Positions 39,349 to 50,802 of a stretch of 64,000 bases of DNA are shown here, piece after piece (positions within the stretch are counted from its first letter, which is position 1; each line of letters begins with the position of its first letter). The translations under genes and the position numbers were made by a program. Source of the DNA: Archilochus colubris. Its lineage: Eukaryota; Chordata; Aves; Apodiformes; Trochilidae. Under the pieces are notes generated by a model. The model saw only the letters and a list, made by a program, of their open reading frames with translations. It was not told the DNA's origin and did not search any database. The DNA lies in NCBI GenBank assembly GCA_023079485.1, contig CM041084.1:101350467-101414466 (forward strand). Reading direction: 5' to 3'.

Positions 39349-39923
39349 GTAACTCGTTATTAAGTCAGTCGTGCTCGTGCGGAATTGTGAATGTAGGCCA
39401 TAGCGTGGACTAAATTAATTCCTGTCGTGGAAAGTACAATTCCTGTCATACAAAGTAATTCCTGGTATGATTGCATTTTTGCATCAGGGAGTTTGTTTCT
39501 CCTCTTATTTCCTCCTTGTGTGGCACCTGCAAGGCTTGTTGCTGGTTTGCAAGCATAATGCCGTGCATGTTTTACCTAAAAGTGCTTTTCATGCTACAGA
39601 AAAATACTGGATTTGGTGGCATTCCATGCTGCAGATAACTAGAATTCAGCTGGCGTTTTCTTTGGGAAAGTCCATCAAGACTAGCAAAGTTCAGGTGTCC
39701 TCAAAGACAGAAAATATATTGGGTTTCCATGCTTGGTACAATTGAAAATGACTGTGTCTTAAGCAACCCAGGTTTCTTCCCTGAGACCCGTTAGGAGAAT
39801 ATCAAGAATTGTTTTGCTGATTGGTTAAAAAACACTTGCTCTGGCTCTTTTTTCTGAGAGCTGAAAGGAAAATTAAGCTTGAACAGGAGTTGTTCTCTTG
39901 TCATTTTAAGAAAATACAGAACT

Positions 39924-40185
39924 ACAGGATCACAGTATGGCTAAGGTTGGAAGGGACTTCTAGAGGTCTGCTCCAACCTCTCTGCTCAAGCATGGCCATC
40001 CAGAGCCAGTTGTCCAGGATCATGTCCAAGTATCTTGAATATCTCCAATCATGGAGACACCACAACCTCCCTGGGTAACCTGTACCCACTGCTCAGTCAT
40101 CCTCACAGTGAAGAAGTGTCACCTGAAGTTCTAAGGGAATCTCCTGTGTTTCAGTTTATGCCCATTTTCTCCTGTAATATTTAAA
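39924..40185 (-). mobile_element. CR1 LINE 3' fragment
   Basis: The plus strand shows ctaaggttggaagggact, ctccaacctctctgctc, caacctccctgggtaacct and cctcacagtgaagaag, the reverse complement of a CR1 3' end. Antisense to EPB41L3, in the intron before the C-terminal-domain exons. Confidence 0.85.
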
Positions 40186-40411
40186 TCTTTTCTGAAGTTT
40201 GCTTTTATTAAATCCAGGATATTGCTACATGTTGCCAGCTTTGCGTTCATGTATGAAACACTATAACTAAGAGAAATTTTTGGTTGGTTGTTTTTTCTTC
40301 TAAATTCAGAGCACTTTTCAGTTGTTCCCAAAACTTTTGCCCAGCAAGAGACATTCTCAGAAATCCATAAGCTATGCTAAATGTTACAGTTCCTCTCTTT
40401 TCTCTTCACAG

Positions 40412-40543
40412 TCGCCAGTTGTGAAGACTGAGACTATCAGTTTCAGTAGTGTTTCTACTGGTGGGGAAAACCTTGAAATTTCAACAAAAGAAGTGCCAGT
40501 AGTCCACACAGAAACAAAAACCATTACGTATGAGTCTTCTCAG
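40412..40543 (+). CDS. EPB41L3: EPB41L3 exon: start of C-terminal domain
   Basis: 132 nt, 44 codons, phase 0 at both ends, acceptor tcttcacag, donor gtaaga. It reads SPVVKTETISFSSVSTGGEN, then LEISTKEVPVVHTETKTITY and ESSQ. The KEVPVVHTETKTITYE motif is invariant at the start of the 4.1 C-terminal domain, which in 4.1R binds NuMA and other partners. Confidence 0.97.
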
Positions 40544-40955
40544 GTAAGAAATGCTGCAATACCCAGGGTCTAATTTCATGGCTTTAAGGAACCCATGCTT
40601 CTTCACCCATCGTTAAGAATATGCCTCAGTGCAAACTTTTCTAAGCTGTTCAAGTACAAAAGGAGGTAAATAGAGCTTACCTGAGGGTGACACTAATGTT
40701 CACATATAGGGCTGTTTGAGAACACTGATGAAACTACAGATTTCAAAGCCCCAGCTTCTCATCCGTCCTCCCAGAAGTCAAGGGGAGTCTCCAGAGAGAA
40801 ATTCTGACACATGATCATACTCTCAGCCATTATTTCCCTACTATTAGATACTCACTGAAAACTGTAGGAAGGGAGAAGTTCAGCCAGCTGGGTTCTTGCC
40901 TGCCTGTGCTCAGGAGCATGTTTTTGGTGACCTGTTTTCTCTTTTGGTTCCCCAG

Positions 40956-41054
40956 GCGGATTGCGGTGCTGACTCAGAACCGGGTGTATTGATGAGCGCG
41001 CAAACGATCACGTCTGAAACCACCAGCACTACAACCACTACACATATCACCAAA
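40956..41054 (+). CDS. EPB41L3: EPB41L3 exon: C-terminal domain (Thr-rich)
   Basis: 99 nt, 33 codons, phase 0 at both ends, acceptor ccccag, donor gtgagt. It reads ADCGADSEPGVLMSAQTITS, then ETTSTTTTTHITK. PGVLxxAQTITSET and the Thr run are shared by all 4.1 proteins. Confidence 0.97.
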
Positions 41055-41931
41055 GTGAGTCCTCAGAAAATAGGGAGAGGTTTGGTTTGTTCTTTCTTAT
41101 TCACAAGGGTGTATGTTTTCTTAACTGGAATTCTACTGTTTATTTTAAAAAGTGGATACATTCTCATATTCTCCGGACAAATTCCTGTCTATTTTGGGTA
41201 CCTGTCTTCCTTCGCTTCTCTTTGGCTATACTGGCTTCATTAATGCATCCTCCAAGGACTTGACCAGAGACCTGACAGTCATAAAACCTTTGGGTATGTC
41301 TGTGCAAGCAGAAAACATTGCTATGCAGAGACACTTGAGTTAGCTCCAAGTACTACCTGGAACTGGAAGCAGTGTAGCCACATTGGCATCATATGGTAGC
41401 CAGGAAGGAATAATTTGCCTGCATGGGAGGCTTCATTGACGGGACTCTACTGGCTCTGAGTCCTGAGCTGTTATCCCTGCACAGTGTTGAAGGCACACAG
41501 TAAATCTGTATCACGTAGTCACAGCAGAACATTCAGTCATTTCAGGTTACATCACTGGGTGTTACCCTAAGGAAGTTGCCCACAGCACGACAGAAATTTT
41601 ATAGCTGCACAGACAAATGATGTTGGGTCTTTGAATTTCCAAGATATAATCTAAATAAAGGTTCCTCTTTAGGCAGAAGCCCTCCCATTGTCATTCCAGT
41701 TCTGCCAGTATTCACTGGGGACACAATGTCACATTTCTGCAGTAAAAATTCACCCTTCAGGAGATCAGATCTACGAAGGCCATACCACACTGTATATCCT
41801 TCCGCAGCCTGCAGTTGGATATGGCTAGGTCTTAATATGCATCATTCTTTCTTCATGGGATAAATTTACCATAAATACTTGCCATTTTTTTGTATACAAA
41901 CATCCCTCCTGACACATGTGCAGATTCATTA

Positions 41932-42010
41932 GAATCATAAAATTGTTTGTGTTGGAAGGACCTCTGTAATCCTAGTCTAATCAGAGAAGGCTGTCTTCAG
42001 GATTGTCCCC
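41932..42010 (-). mobile_element. Degraded CR1 LINE 3' remnant
   Basis: Plus strand: agaatcataaaattgtt, gttggaaggacctctgtaat. This is a diverged reverse complement of a CR1 end, truncated after about 80 bp. Confidence 0.65.
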
Positions 42011-42156
42011 TCTGTGCATGCTGTTTGAGATTGTTCAGTGCAGGCACATCTGGACTGATCATTTGTCCAGATTCATTTGGATGATCAATGTACTGATCAT
42101 TTGCTGAATGAGTAGCAGCACTAAGTTACTGACATGTGTCTGTCCCTCCCATCTAG

Positions 42157-42237
42157 ACTGTGAAAGGAGGCATCTCAGAGACAAGAATTGAAAAACGAAT
42201 AGTCATCACAGGAGATGCAGATATTGACCATGATCAG
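42157..42237 (+). CDS. EPB41L3: EPB41L3 81-nt exon: C-terminal domain core
   Basis: 81 nt, 27 codons, phase 0 at both ends, acceptor catctag, donor gtaaaa. It reads [20 protein letters not shown], then ADIDHDQ. This is the most conserved part of the C-terminal domain. The 81-nt length equals the 4.1R counterpart. Confidence 0.98.
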
Positions 42238-42491
42238 GTAAAAACTATAAGGTGCTAAAGGCTATCCCAAAGAGAACATTTCTAAACATTGCTTTAAAGG
42301 ATACTATTCATACTGGCATGCCTTAAATTACACTGGATTAGTAATTAAATCAATGATGGTATATTTCATATTTTAATCATTTTCCTCATTTGTAAATTGT
42401 GTAATATCTCATGGATCTCTCCACCTTGCTATTGATCATGCATGTTCCACCTCCTTTTTGTTTTTGCCCTTTTGTGGTTTCCTTGGGATAG

Positions 42492-42608
42492 GCGCTGGCT
42501 CAGGCAATTAAAGAAGCCAAAGAGCAGCACCCTGACATGTCAGTGACCAAAGTAGTGGTACATAAAGAGACAGAAATCACACCAGAAGATGGGGAGGATT
42601 GACCACAG
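42492..42608 (+). CDS. EPB41L3: EPB41L3 last coding exon (stop at 42600-42602)
   Basis: 117 nt, acceptor ttgggatag, donor ACAG|gtaaga. It reads [20 protein letters not shown], then [16 protein letters not shown] and TGA at 42600-42602. The ITPEDGED ending is the 4.1B C terminus. Only six untranslated bases follow before a near-consensus donor, so the 3'UTR continues in another exon. A junction this close to the stop should not trigger nonsense-mediated decay. Confidence 0.96.
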
Positions 42609-43870
42609 GTAAGAGGACTAGATGATTTTCCTAGGCATTTACTGGGCTGGCATGTTGCAAAAGTTGTTTTCCTACCATAATTCACCTCTAACTCTGCTTT
42701 CTCTCACTGGCATTTGCAAGTTGCATTTTGTCAGTTCTGATATTTGAATGTAAATGACATTCAGCTCTAAGTATCTATCTTCATTTAATGGTGCCAGCTG
42801 GAGAAAGAGAAACTACTCATTTGCTTTTGTTGGCTCTCTGGAAAGTCCTCATTGTCCATGCTGTGATATAGTCTAATTTTCTAATTCTCAAGTCAAAAAA
42901 TGAAGCTGTTGTCTGCTTTTCTGTCATTTAAGAACAAAAATAATTTGTTCTTAAAGTTACGCATTTTCTTTAAAAAAATGCCAAGGGAAAAAAAAATACA
43001 GCTGCTTTTCAAATGTCCTGTGCAGATACATTACAAGTGAAGCTTAAATTCCTGACTTGCAAAGATATTGTCCAACTTGCTTTTGATTTTTCTTTTAAAC
43101 CCAGTGAATTAGTGTGTCGGTATTTGGATGTCTTGGCTTTCTGGTATTTGAAAGAACATTGTATGTTTTAAAGCAGCATTGTTTATCAGGATGAGATGAT
43201 AATGCAGCTTTTCTTGTGTCAACCTTTTTTTTCAGTAAAGGCATGCTCTTCAAGTGTGGCTGGCTAAACAGACATCTTAATATTACTGTATTTATTCTGT
43301 GTGCAAAAACATGGCATGCATACTAACCTGCTAGTCAAACGCTGTTAATGCCAGCACCATTGCACAAAATGCTTTGAATGCTGTATGCAGAAGTGGGGAA
43401 AAAAAAAAGAAAAAGCTGCTTGTCTGATTGGTTTAAATTGATAGCAGCATTTTATTCTTAAAACAATACATGTTCCCTAACTGCCAGTGTAAGTAACAGA
43501 CTGATGCACAGCACCTTTTGAAGCTGTTTTGCTCTCCTGCTTTTGGATGTAGAGGCCCTAAAGAAAACTGAATTTCAGTATCTGTTATTTATTTGGAAGA
43601 TGGAACCAGTCACTGAGGAGTGAGTAGCTGTGATTCTTGTGGTATTCTACTGAGTGTTTCAGAGGCAGTGTTAATGTGGCTTGCTTAAAAGTCTATTGAT
43701 GTCACTAATTCTTTCTATTGGTGTCAGTGGACTTTGGATTTGGGCCAAGTTGCTTATGCTGGGATGGTGCCATTTTCAAATAGCTCTTTTGTTACACAAA
43801 CAAATTGAGAGGATCTCCTTTGCAAGAAAGTGGTTGCTTCAGATAATTAACTTGGTTCTCTTTCCTGCAG
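42609..43870 (+). other. EPB41L3: Intron within the 3'UTR
   Basis: Bounded by donor gtaaga at 42609 and a strong acceptor ctctttcctgcag ending at 43870. AT-rich, with no ORF resembling 4.1B. Could be retained in some transcripts. Confidence 0.65.
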
Positions 43871-44970
43871 GAGTAACCTGGATTGCAAATGAATCCAGAC
43901 ATGCACACCAGTAGGAATACGAGAGCCTATACAGAGTCTCAGTTCCAACCTGAATGACTTGTATCTGTCTATGGAAAATTTCAGTAAAGAAGAATTGATC
44001 TTGACTGTTAATAAAGAAACTGGCAGAGATACCTTCCCATAGAAAGCAATTTGAATCAGCAGCAGTTAAATATTGCATGAAGCAACGATAAAATTACAGA
44101 AAAGCAGCATTTTTAATTTTCTTAAAATGTCTAAATTTTCAGCTATACCTGCACGTTCATAAACAATATAAACAACAATCTCATGTAACACATAAACAGT
44201 TCATGCCTTTCACAGTTTCTGAAAGTCTAAACAAATTAAAATTTGTTAGGTGGCAAGTCTTTTGTTTACGGATATTGTAAATGAAGATTACCCCCAAAGT
44301 GCTAGAAGCTGTATAGGTACTGTGTATAATGTTTTACCACACATTAGATGTGCCAATAACACAGTTTATTCAGTAAACAACTTGAATCTTATATTTGTTT
44401 CATCTGGTTTTATTACTGCCCGATAAACGATGATGAATCTTTACTCTTATCAAAATATTTAAATGCTTACAAAGTGTGCTTTGTATACCTGACTGAATAC
44501 CTTATGAGGTAGTAATGATTTTAGTATATTAACTTTAATGATTTTTGTCAGCATTGTTTGGAGTCAGCTTCCAGTCACCCTTCACAGATCCTAACCTTGT
44601 AAATTACATGTAGTTATTTTGGAGGAAAAAAGAAAAAAAAAATATCTGTATTTTACTTAGTTTGCAGCATTAGAAAATTATTAATCTGAAATAACCGTGA
44701 TGGTTTTCTATTGATTTCCCTTTTGTTCTCGAAGGAAACAAAAATGGAAAAAGAAAAAAAAAAAAATCTGTTTGAGAATCTGGTCAGCATTTACTATCTA
44801 GTTCAGAGTCAAGCCTTAACCTGTACAGAACGTCCACTGAAAACTCATTAGCGTCCAGCTATAATACCCACTGGAGGGATAGCATCCATTACACTGTCAG
44901 CTGCATCACAGCACATGGTGAATGTATGTTTCTGCATAGTGAAATAAAAGTGGTAAATGCATCCAAAATT
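43871..44970 (+). other. EPB41L3: EPB41L3 terminal 3'UTR exon
   Basis: It begins after the strong pyrimidine-rich acceptor at 43858-43870 and runs to the AATAAA at 44943-44948. No long ORF. An earlier AATAAA lies at 44010-44015 and could give a much shorter 3'UTR. The right end is estimated at about 20-25 nt past the signal. RNA evidence would be needed to confirm the exon. Confidence 0.65.
44943..44948 (+). promoter_or_regulatory. Poly(A) signal AATAAA
   Basis: Canonical AATAAA followed within about 30 nt by a GT-rich stretch (gtattgttctgtgtc), the usual arrangement at a cleavage site. Best candidate for the main EPB41L3 3' end. Confidence 0.65.
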
Positions 44971-45508
44971 GTATTGTTCTGTGTCTAAAAGCACCCAGTG
45001 TTTTTTTGATATTCAAAACGTTAAGTTCTGTTTGTAAGACACCACAGGTTTTACTCATCTGCACTGTTGACACGTTTTGTCATCAGGGGCTGACACTGCA
45101 CTGTGCAGACATTTGGAGTTAGCAGAGCATCCAAAGGGATGACAGTGTCAAGCCTTGGGCAAATGATGTTAGCAAAGGAAAAGGAGAATTTGGTTCCTTC
45201 TGTTTTCTCTGGTTGTGTACTCTCTGAGCTAGGCTAAATTAAGGATTCTGTAGTTGCTTAGAAAGTAAAGGCCAGTAGCATCTGATCCAGATCCTCTCTC
45301 TTTTTATACTTCTGCTCTGAATCATGGATAAATTCTCTCTTTAAAACAGTACTTACTTACCTGTTCCTTTTTCTTGCTCCTATGCCACATCTTGTTCATG
45401 CTACCCTGGTAACTGAAGAGAAATTCATAGCAATTAATTCACTCTCCAATCTGAACTTCATGTGAGATTGACAGAAAATGGCTACACACAGACTTTTCAG
45501 GACGTACA

Positions 45509-45593
45509 GGGTCAAATCTGCCCATCGTTTACACGTGGGTCCCTCACGTTGAAGTCAATGGATTTGGCTTCAGTGGAGAGCAAGATTTGACCC
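45509..45593. repeat. Ancient amniote-type repeat with 11-bp inverted ends
   Basis: gggtcaaatct (45509-45519) and its exact reverse complement agatttgaccc (45583-45593) bracket 63 bp. The right half, ttgaagtcaatgg followed by cttcagtggag, resembles an old interspersed repeat common in reptile and bird genomes whose inner parts are also self-complementary. Family name not determined. Confidence 0.55.
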
Positions 45594-46429
45594 AGTGACT
45601 TGTTAATAAATGTTTATTTTCTTAATTTAGAAAGAAAAATAGTATATATTGAGAGAATAACCTCTAGGTAATAATTTAAAGTAATATCCCGAGGCTTTTT
45701 AAGCTTTGCCCTTAGTCTCTAAAACATTGTCCTTCCACCAGCCATTTTTCAAGCCTTTAATCCAGAGTGCTAACTATGTAACTCCCACTCCCACCCATCA
45801 TTGCTTACCTCTCACCTAATGACCAACCTAAAGATTACGTTGTCATCCTGTCCTCCTCCTAGTCTTTCAGATATTTAGAAGTTCATTGATGTGTTCTCAG
45901 CCCTCTTGGTAAGGGTAGGCTCAGCTCTCCGGGGCTGTCAGCAGCAGCCAGGGGTGGAGGAGGAGGAGGTTCTCACCCTGTGTCTCAGCAGACGACATGC
46001 CAGTTCTCACTACTGCATCAAGAGTTTAAAAATAGACTCTGAAGCCATATTGATCTTCCCTCAGGTGCCCCTCATGTTGTCATCTAAGAAACAGCATTGT
46101 ATTACCTCAGAGAGATATAAGGCAATTGCACAGCCTTCTCTCCGGAGTTAGCGTTGTATTTTAGCATGGCTTGAGGAGATTGTATTTTGGTGATACCACG
46201 CAGTATGTACACTGTCTAAAGATACTGTATCTTGGGAAGGTAGTCTTCTTGGAAAGGACACTCACAGCTAAGATACGGCCTAAGTGTATGCAAGCTATGA
46301 GGAGATGCGAGTGGACAGGCAAGGGTATCTTGGTGCCACTGTTGGCAGTAGACCCTTGTTTGGGAGATGGTTCCTGGGAGTGATAGTTTTGGTTTTTGTT
46401 AGAAACTGTTTCTTGGGTTGTCTGCCTAA

Positions 46430-46526
46430 TGCTGTGCCACATGAAATAAAGAACACCTGCCTGTTTCTACCAACCATCTTTTGTCTCCGTCTCATTTGTT
46501 GGTGGTCTTTGTCCAGCTTCTCAACA
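46430..46526 (+). mobile_element. Possible LTR 3' end (poly(A)/U5-like)
   Basis: gccacatgaaataaagaac, then cacctgcctgtttctacc and tttgtctccgtctcattt resemble the R/U5 part of an avian retroviral LTR: AATAAA, a short stem, then a TCTC-rich end and CA. Upstream limits could not be fixed. A TG...CA element at 45728-46523 with a 4-bp ACAT duplication fits by position but could be coincidence. Confidence 0.3.
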
Positions 46527-47370
46527 TAAAACAAGTTAGAAAACAAACCATCAAATATTGTGTTGCTTTCAAGCACCATTACCAACACAAACACCAATAC
46601 AGGAGGCAGCCTCACTTGTCATTACTGGAGACACAGCTTCTGCCCCATGAGACCTGGCTGCTCCACACCATTGAGGTAAGGGACCAGGATGGCCAAGCAG
46701 GGCTTTGCACACCAAGCAAAGATGGTCAGAGCAAGCAAGTGCAGTAATTGTGACTGCACAAGATATTGAAGTAATTAATACATTGTCTTGGCATTTTTGA
46801 GACTGTTTGGAATTATTTAACATTTTTCCCTGAAGTTTTTAAGGCTGTCACATCACAAATGGCAGATAATGATACCGTGTTTTCAGGCAGCTCAAAAGAA
46901 AAAAAAAAAAGAACTGTAAATCCAGATCAAAGCAGTGGTTTAACAGCTTTGTCTTATTTCTTTCTAGAGCAGATTAAGGAAGTAGGAGAGATGATGTGGT
47001 TCATCTGAATAACAGTTTGTATCTGCTAAAACTGTAGTTCTTTCTAAGTAAGGTACCATAAATTGAACATTGAGTCCAAGCTTCAGTTTGGCAAACACCC
47101 TAAGACTTGGCAAATGCTGATGCAGATTTCTTGCCTTAAGCCAAAACAGTTCTACCAGTTAACAAGGCCCATTTACAAGCTTCACCTGTCTGTCTTTTTG
47201 CAGGTAGTAAGGGTGAGGTAAAGATATATGGTCCCTTTTTCTGTCTAGGAGAAATAATTGTTTGTCCAGGTTCTGTAGAGCTCGGAATCAAACTTAACTT
47301 TTAGTAATTTTCCCTAGTATAATCTTTTAAAAGTTTGCTATGTCCCTGAGCCAATGCTGTGATACATTGC

Positions 47371-47400
47371 TTTTTTTTTTTTTGCTTTTTTTTTTTTTTG
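47371..47400 (+). repeat. Poly-T runs
   Basis: Two long T runs separated by GC, with no retroposon body recognised next to them. Confidence 0.8.
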
Positions 47401-49286
47401 GTTGATATTTGTTGAGCACACTAGCAGCACATACTGCATACTCTCCACTGTGTTGCCCAAGCAAAATCCTGTTCAGTCAACCACGTGTTCAACCAAACTG
47501 GCTGGCACTATTTTTATGTTGTTAGTTACCATACAGCCAGGGACCTTACATGGAAACAATCTCCAATGATCAAACTAATACCAAAAGAAATCACTAGTCA
47601 TTACAAACCATTAAGAGGAAAAGTGGCATTTTTCTAGTTCTGTGTGTCCCAAACTACAGTTCACTGTTTTGAAAATTAATGCCAGATCGATAATAACTTT
47701 GAGTGAAGCCCTTAACTGGGCAATTTCCAGTTCTCAAGTCTTAAATCTGCTTGCTCCTCAAGTACATAAAAGTAACACTTGGCTGATGAGAGGAGATGAG
47801 AAAATAATTGCTACATTCTCTCCTTTCCCCTCCATTACTTAAAGAAGCAGATCTTTGGTTTGGGGTATTTTCTGTTAGTACTGAACATCCTTCAGTTGGC
47901 TGTATTGATCTGCTCTCTTGAAATGCCTTTGCAATTTCTTTTGTTTCTGAAACTTGCTATCTCTAGTTAGAGGCTTTCAGTGTTGAAGTTTTCTATGGCT
48001 ATGTGCTAATGAAATTACACCAAACAAATGCTCCATCAAGTGGAATAAGACCAAATTCCTCTCAAACAGGTTCTGGGGCTGGGTGAACATGAAGAAATGC
48101 TTCCTATGACAACAGCAGCTGAACTGAAACTCCCCAAGTCCTGTATAGATCCCAAGGTTTGAGGTACCATGTATGGACCATGAGGTGACTATCGATGGAC
48201 TCGTGAATGAAATGTGAAGCACCACACACCTTTTTTTAAATAAAGAGGAAATGAAGCATTTTTTTAAAAATCTATATAGATTCCAAAGTTTATACCAGTC
48301 TCACACATCATAGTTTGCTCTTGTTAGTGTTATACAGTATCAGGAAAGAGGTTAACCAAAACCAGATTACTCTTTTATCTTGAAAATGTTGTTAGCATTT
48401 GCTCATACCTTAGTTTGCTCTGGTTTATAACATTTGATGCTCTCCATCTTCTTTTCTGTCTTGTATTCAACAGTGGTCCTGCTTCTCAGCTAAAGCTAAA
48501 GAGTTAGCAGCAGAATCTCAAAAATTTCAAGTGTCTTCCTTCATCTCATGCTCTCAAATGCAGCTATAAACTCCATAAATCAATGACCTCACTCTTACAG
48601 CTGAAATGACCATTACTCACTGTAAGTAGGACTAATAGCCTGTCTTTGAGAGTAACGACAGTGGCACAGAGGAAAAAAGAAAAAAGTACTGACACTAGAA
48701 ATTATTTTCATTTTTTAACACATTCGATTCATCTGTATACTCTGTCAGCTCTGTTTTCTCCAGTACAGGACTTTGATAAGAACCTTTCCTTATTCTTTCT
48801 TTTTATCCTGAGTTTACTAGGAATTTCTTTTTCGTTTTCTAGAAGTATCTTTGCTGTCTGCTTCTGTGTTGAGCTGTACCATGGCTCTTAAGTTCTGCAC
48901 GCAAACAAAGCTCAGGCAACAACATCACCTAATCTGAACAGCAAAACATAAATCAGGAACATAGGGAGCTTTAAAGCTGCTTGAATTGTGACTCAGAGCA
49001 GTGTGTTTCCATACCACCCCTGCCTTACAATGTAGGTGTTGGTTTTCAGTCCTGGACGTGTTCTTTGGAGATAATACTGAATGACTATAGTGTAAAATAC
49101 ACAAATTAGAGGAAACATTAAAGGTTTCAGAGAAGAGCATTTCATAAATCATACAGCAGAACAAAGAAAAAAAACAAAGCTCTATATCTGAAGGTAGAAA
49201 ATCAAACTACTAAGAAATGTTCAAAGCTTCTTCCAACAGGAAGTGTCTAGCTAATATGCTGCTGGCTCTTTCCTTAAATCAAGAGT

Positions 49287-49313
49287 GGAACAACAGTAGC
49301 ACAAGTTGGCTCC
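49287..49313 (+). repeat. Left copy of a 27-bp inverted repeat pair
   Basis: A 27-nt segment containing acaacagtagcacaagttgg. Its reverse complement recurs at 50776-50802 with one mismatch (26/27). Similarity fades on both sides, so it is either a short terminal sequence or the conserved core of a decayed repeat. Confidence 0.75.
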
Positions 49314-50775
49314 TTAGCACTAACGCCTTTCCTTTCTGGATTTATGAGGTTGATTCTCAGACATACTGGTTTTCTGGCCAAACTCAGTTGATGGATTTCC
49401 CATAAGAAGGCTTCTAAATGTTTTTATGTTCTTTTGGTCCAATCTCCAATCTATATAAAACTTAGAGAAATGTGAATCTTGTTATGGAGTCACAAAGGTG
49501 TTGATAGTTTCACCATGCATCCTTAGAGCTCCTAAATCCCAAGCTACTGGACAAATATACACACGCATACTTTCCCACAAAACATTATTTGTTCTAACAG
49601 TATTTCTATGAAATAATCCTTAAATATGCTATAAACAGTGGAATTTTTTTTATTTTGTTTTTCCATACAAAATACCACCTGGTGGTTGATTTTTTTTCCT
49701 TGCAATCAGATGTAATGTGTCAGTACAAATACTTTTTGTCATATTGGTCTATAAAAGTGAATATGTAACATGAAAAGACTGAAACATGTGGCCTGCCATC
49801 TCAGAAGTAAAGGACTGTCTTGAATATTTGTATGAGGTGGTCGTATGACAAGGAAGCTCCTGTAAACTCTGGAAGGACAGCCTGTCAAAGTGGCTTATCC
49901 CACCAGTTCAGACTTAATTCAAATTCTCTTTGTCACTTCTTGCTTTCATCTTCCCCAGCTTAAACTAACTGTTTCATCACTGCGATGAAACTGTGTTTCA
50001 TCAGGCTCCTGTCTTCTGCATCTTCTCTCCAACTTCTGTCCTGGCTTTTGAGCAGACATCATCTGCTGCTTCTCTTCCCATTGATTCTGCTCTTATATAC
50101 TGTCCTACCTACCAACCTTCTTTAAAGTCCTGCTAATTCTTCCTGTCCTGCAGTCTTCCCCACTTATTCTTAACAACTTCAGCTCCTAAAATGATGATAC
50201 ATCCAGTCCCTAAGTGCATAATTTCTTTGCTTTTATATGTCTCTCCAAATTTCAGTCTTGGTTCTGTCTTATCACTGGTGTCTTTCCTGTGATTGTTTCC
50301 ATCAAGTAGTACATTTTATTTCTTCTCTGAATTCAACTCATCTAGACCTTCCTTATTTTCTTGGTCCCTTGAAGATGGGCCAACCATCAGCTCTCCTTTA
50401 GTAACTACCCCAGGTGGAGAAGGGCATCTGATTAACTCCCAAGCAGTCAGAGGAATTGATTTTCCCACCATAACAAGAATAATACTGCTGCTGTTGGAGG
50501 AATTTTGTTAATGCAGCTGGTAGGAATTTTTTCCTTCATCACCAGCAGTGTTTTTATTTGGGCCAAATCATGTTTCCTATAACAAAAACTCTTGTTCCAA
50601 ATCAGTAGAGCAATGGCCTTTGGAGTACAATGGCAGCAGATGTTCTTGCTGACACTTCAGGGTTAGTTATCAGTAGGAGATTAACCTACTTCACTGGAGA
50701 AACTGGAATCAATTCTCCAAAGAGGTATTTTTATTTCTGGCCAAACAAGGGCATATAAAGATAAAATTTGCATAG

Positions 50776-50802
50776 GGAGCCAACTTGTGCTACTGTTGTC
50801 CC
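50776..50802 (-). repeat. Right copy of a 27-bp inverted repeat pair
   Basis: Inverted partner of 49287-49313, differing at one base. Nearby, tatttttatttctggccaaa (about 50726) and tgtttttatttgggccaaat (about 50550) are similar to each other. The region may therefore hold several decayed copies of one family. Confidence 0.7.
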
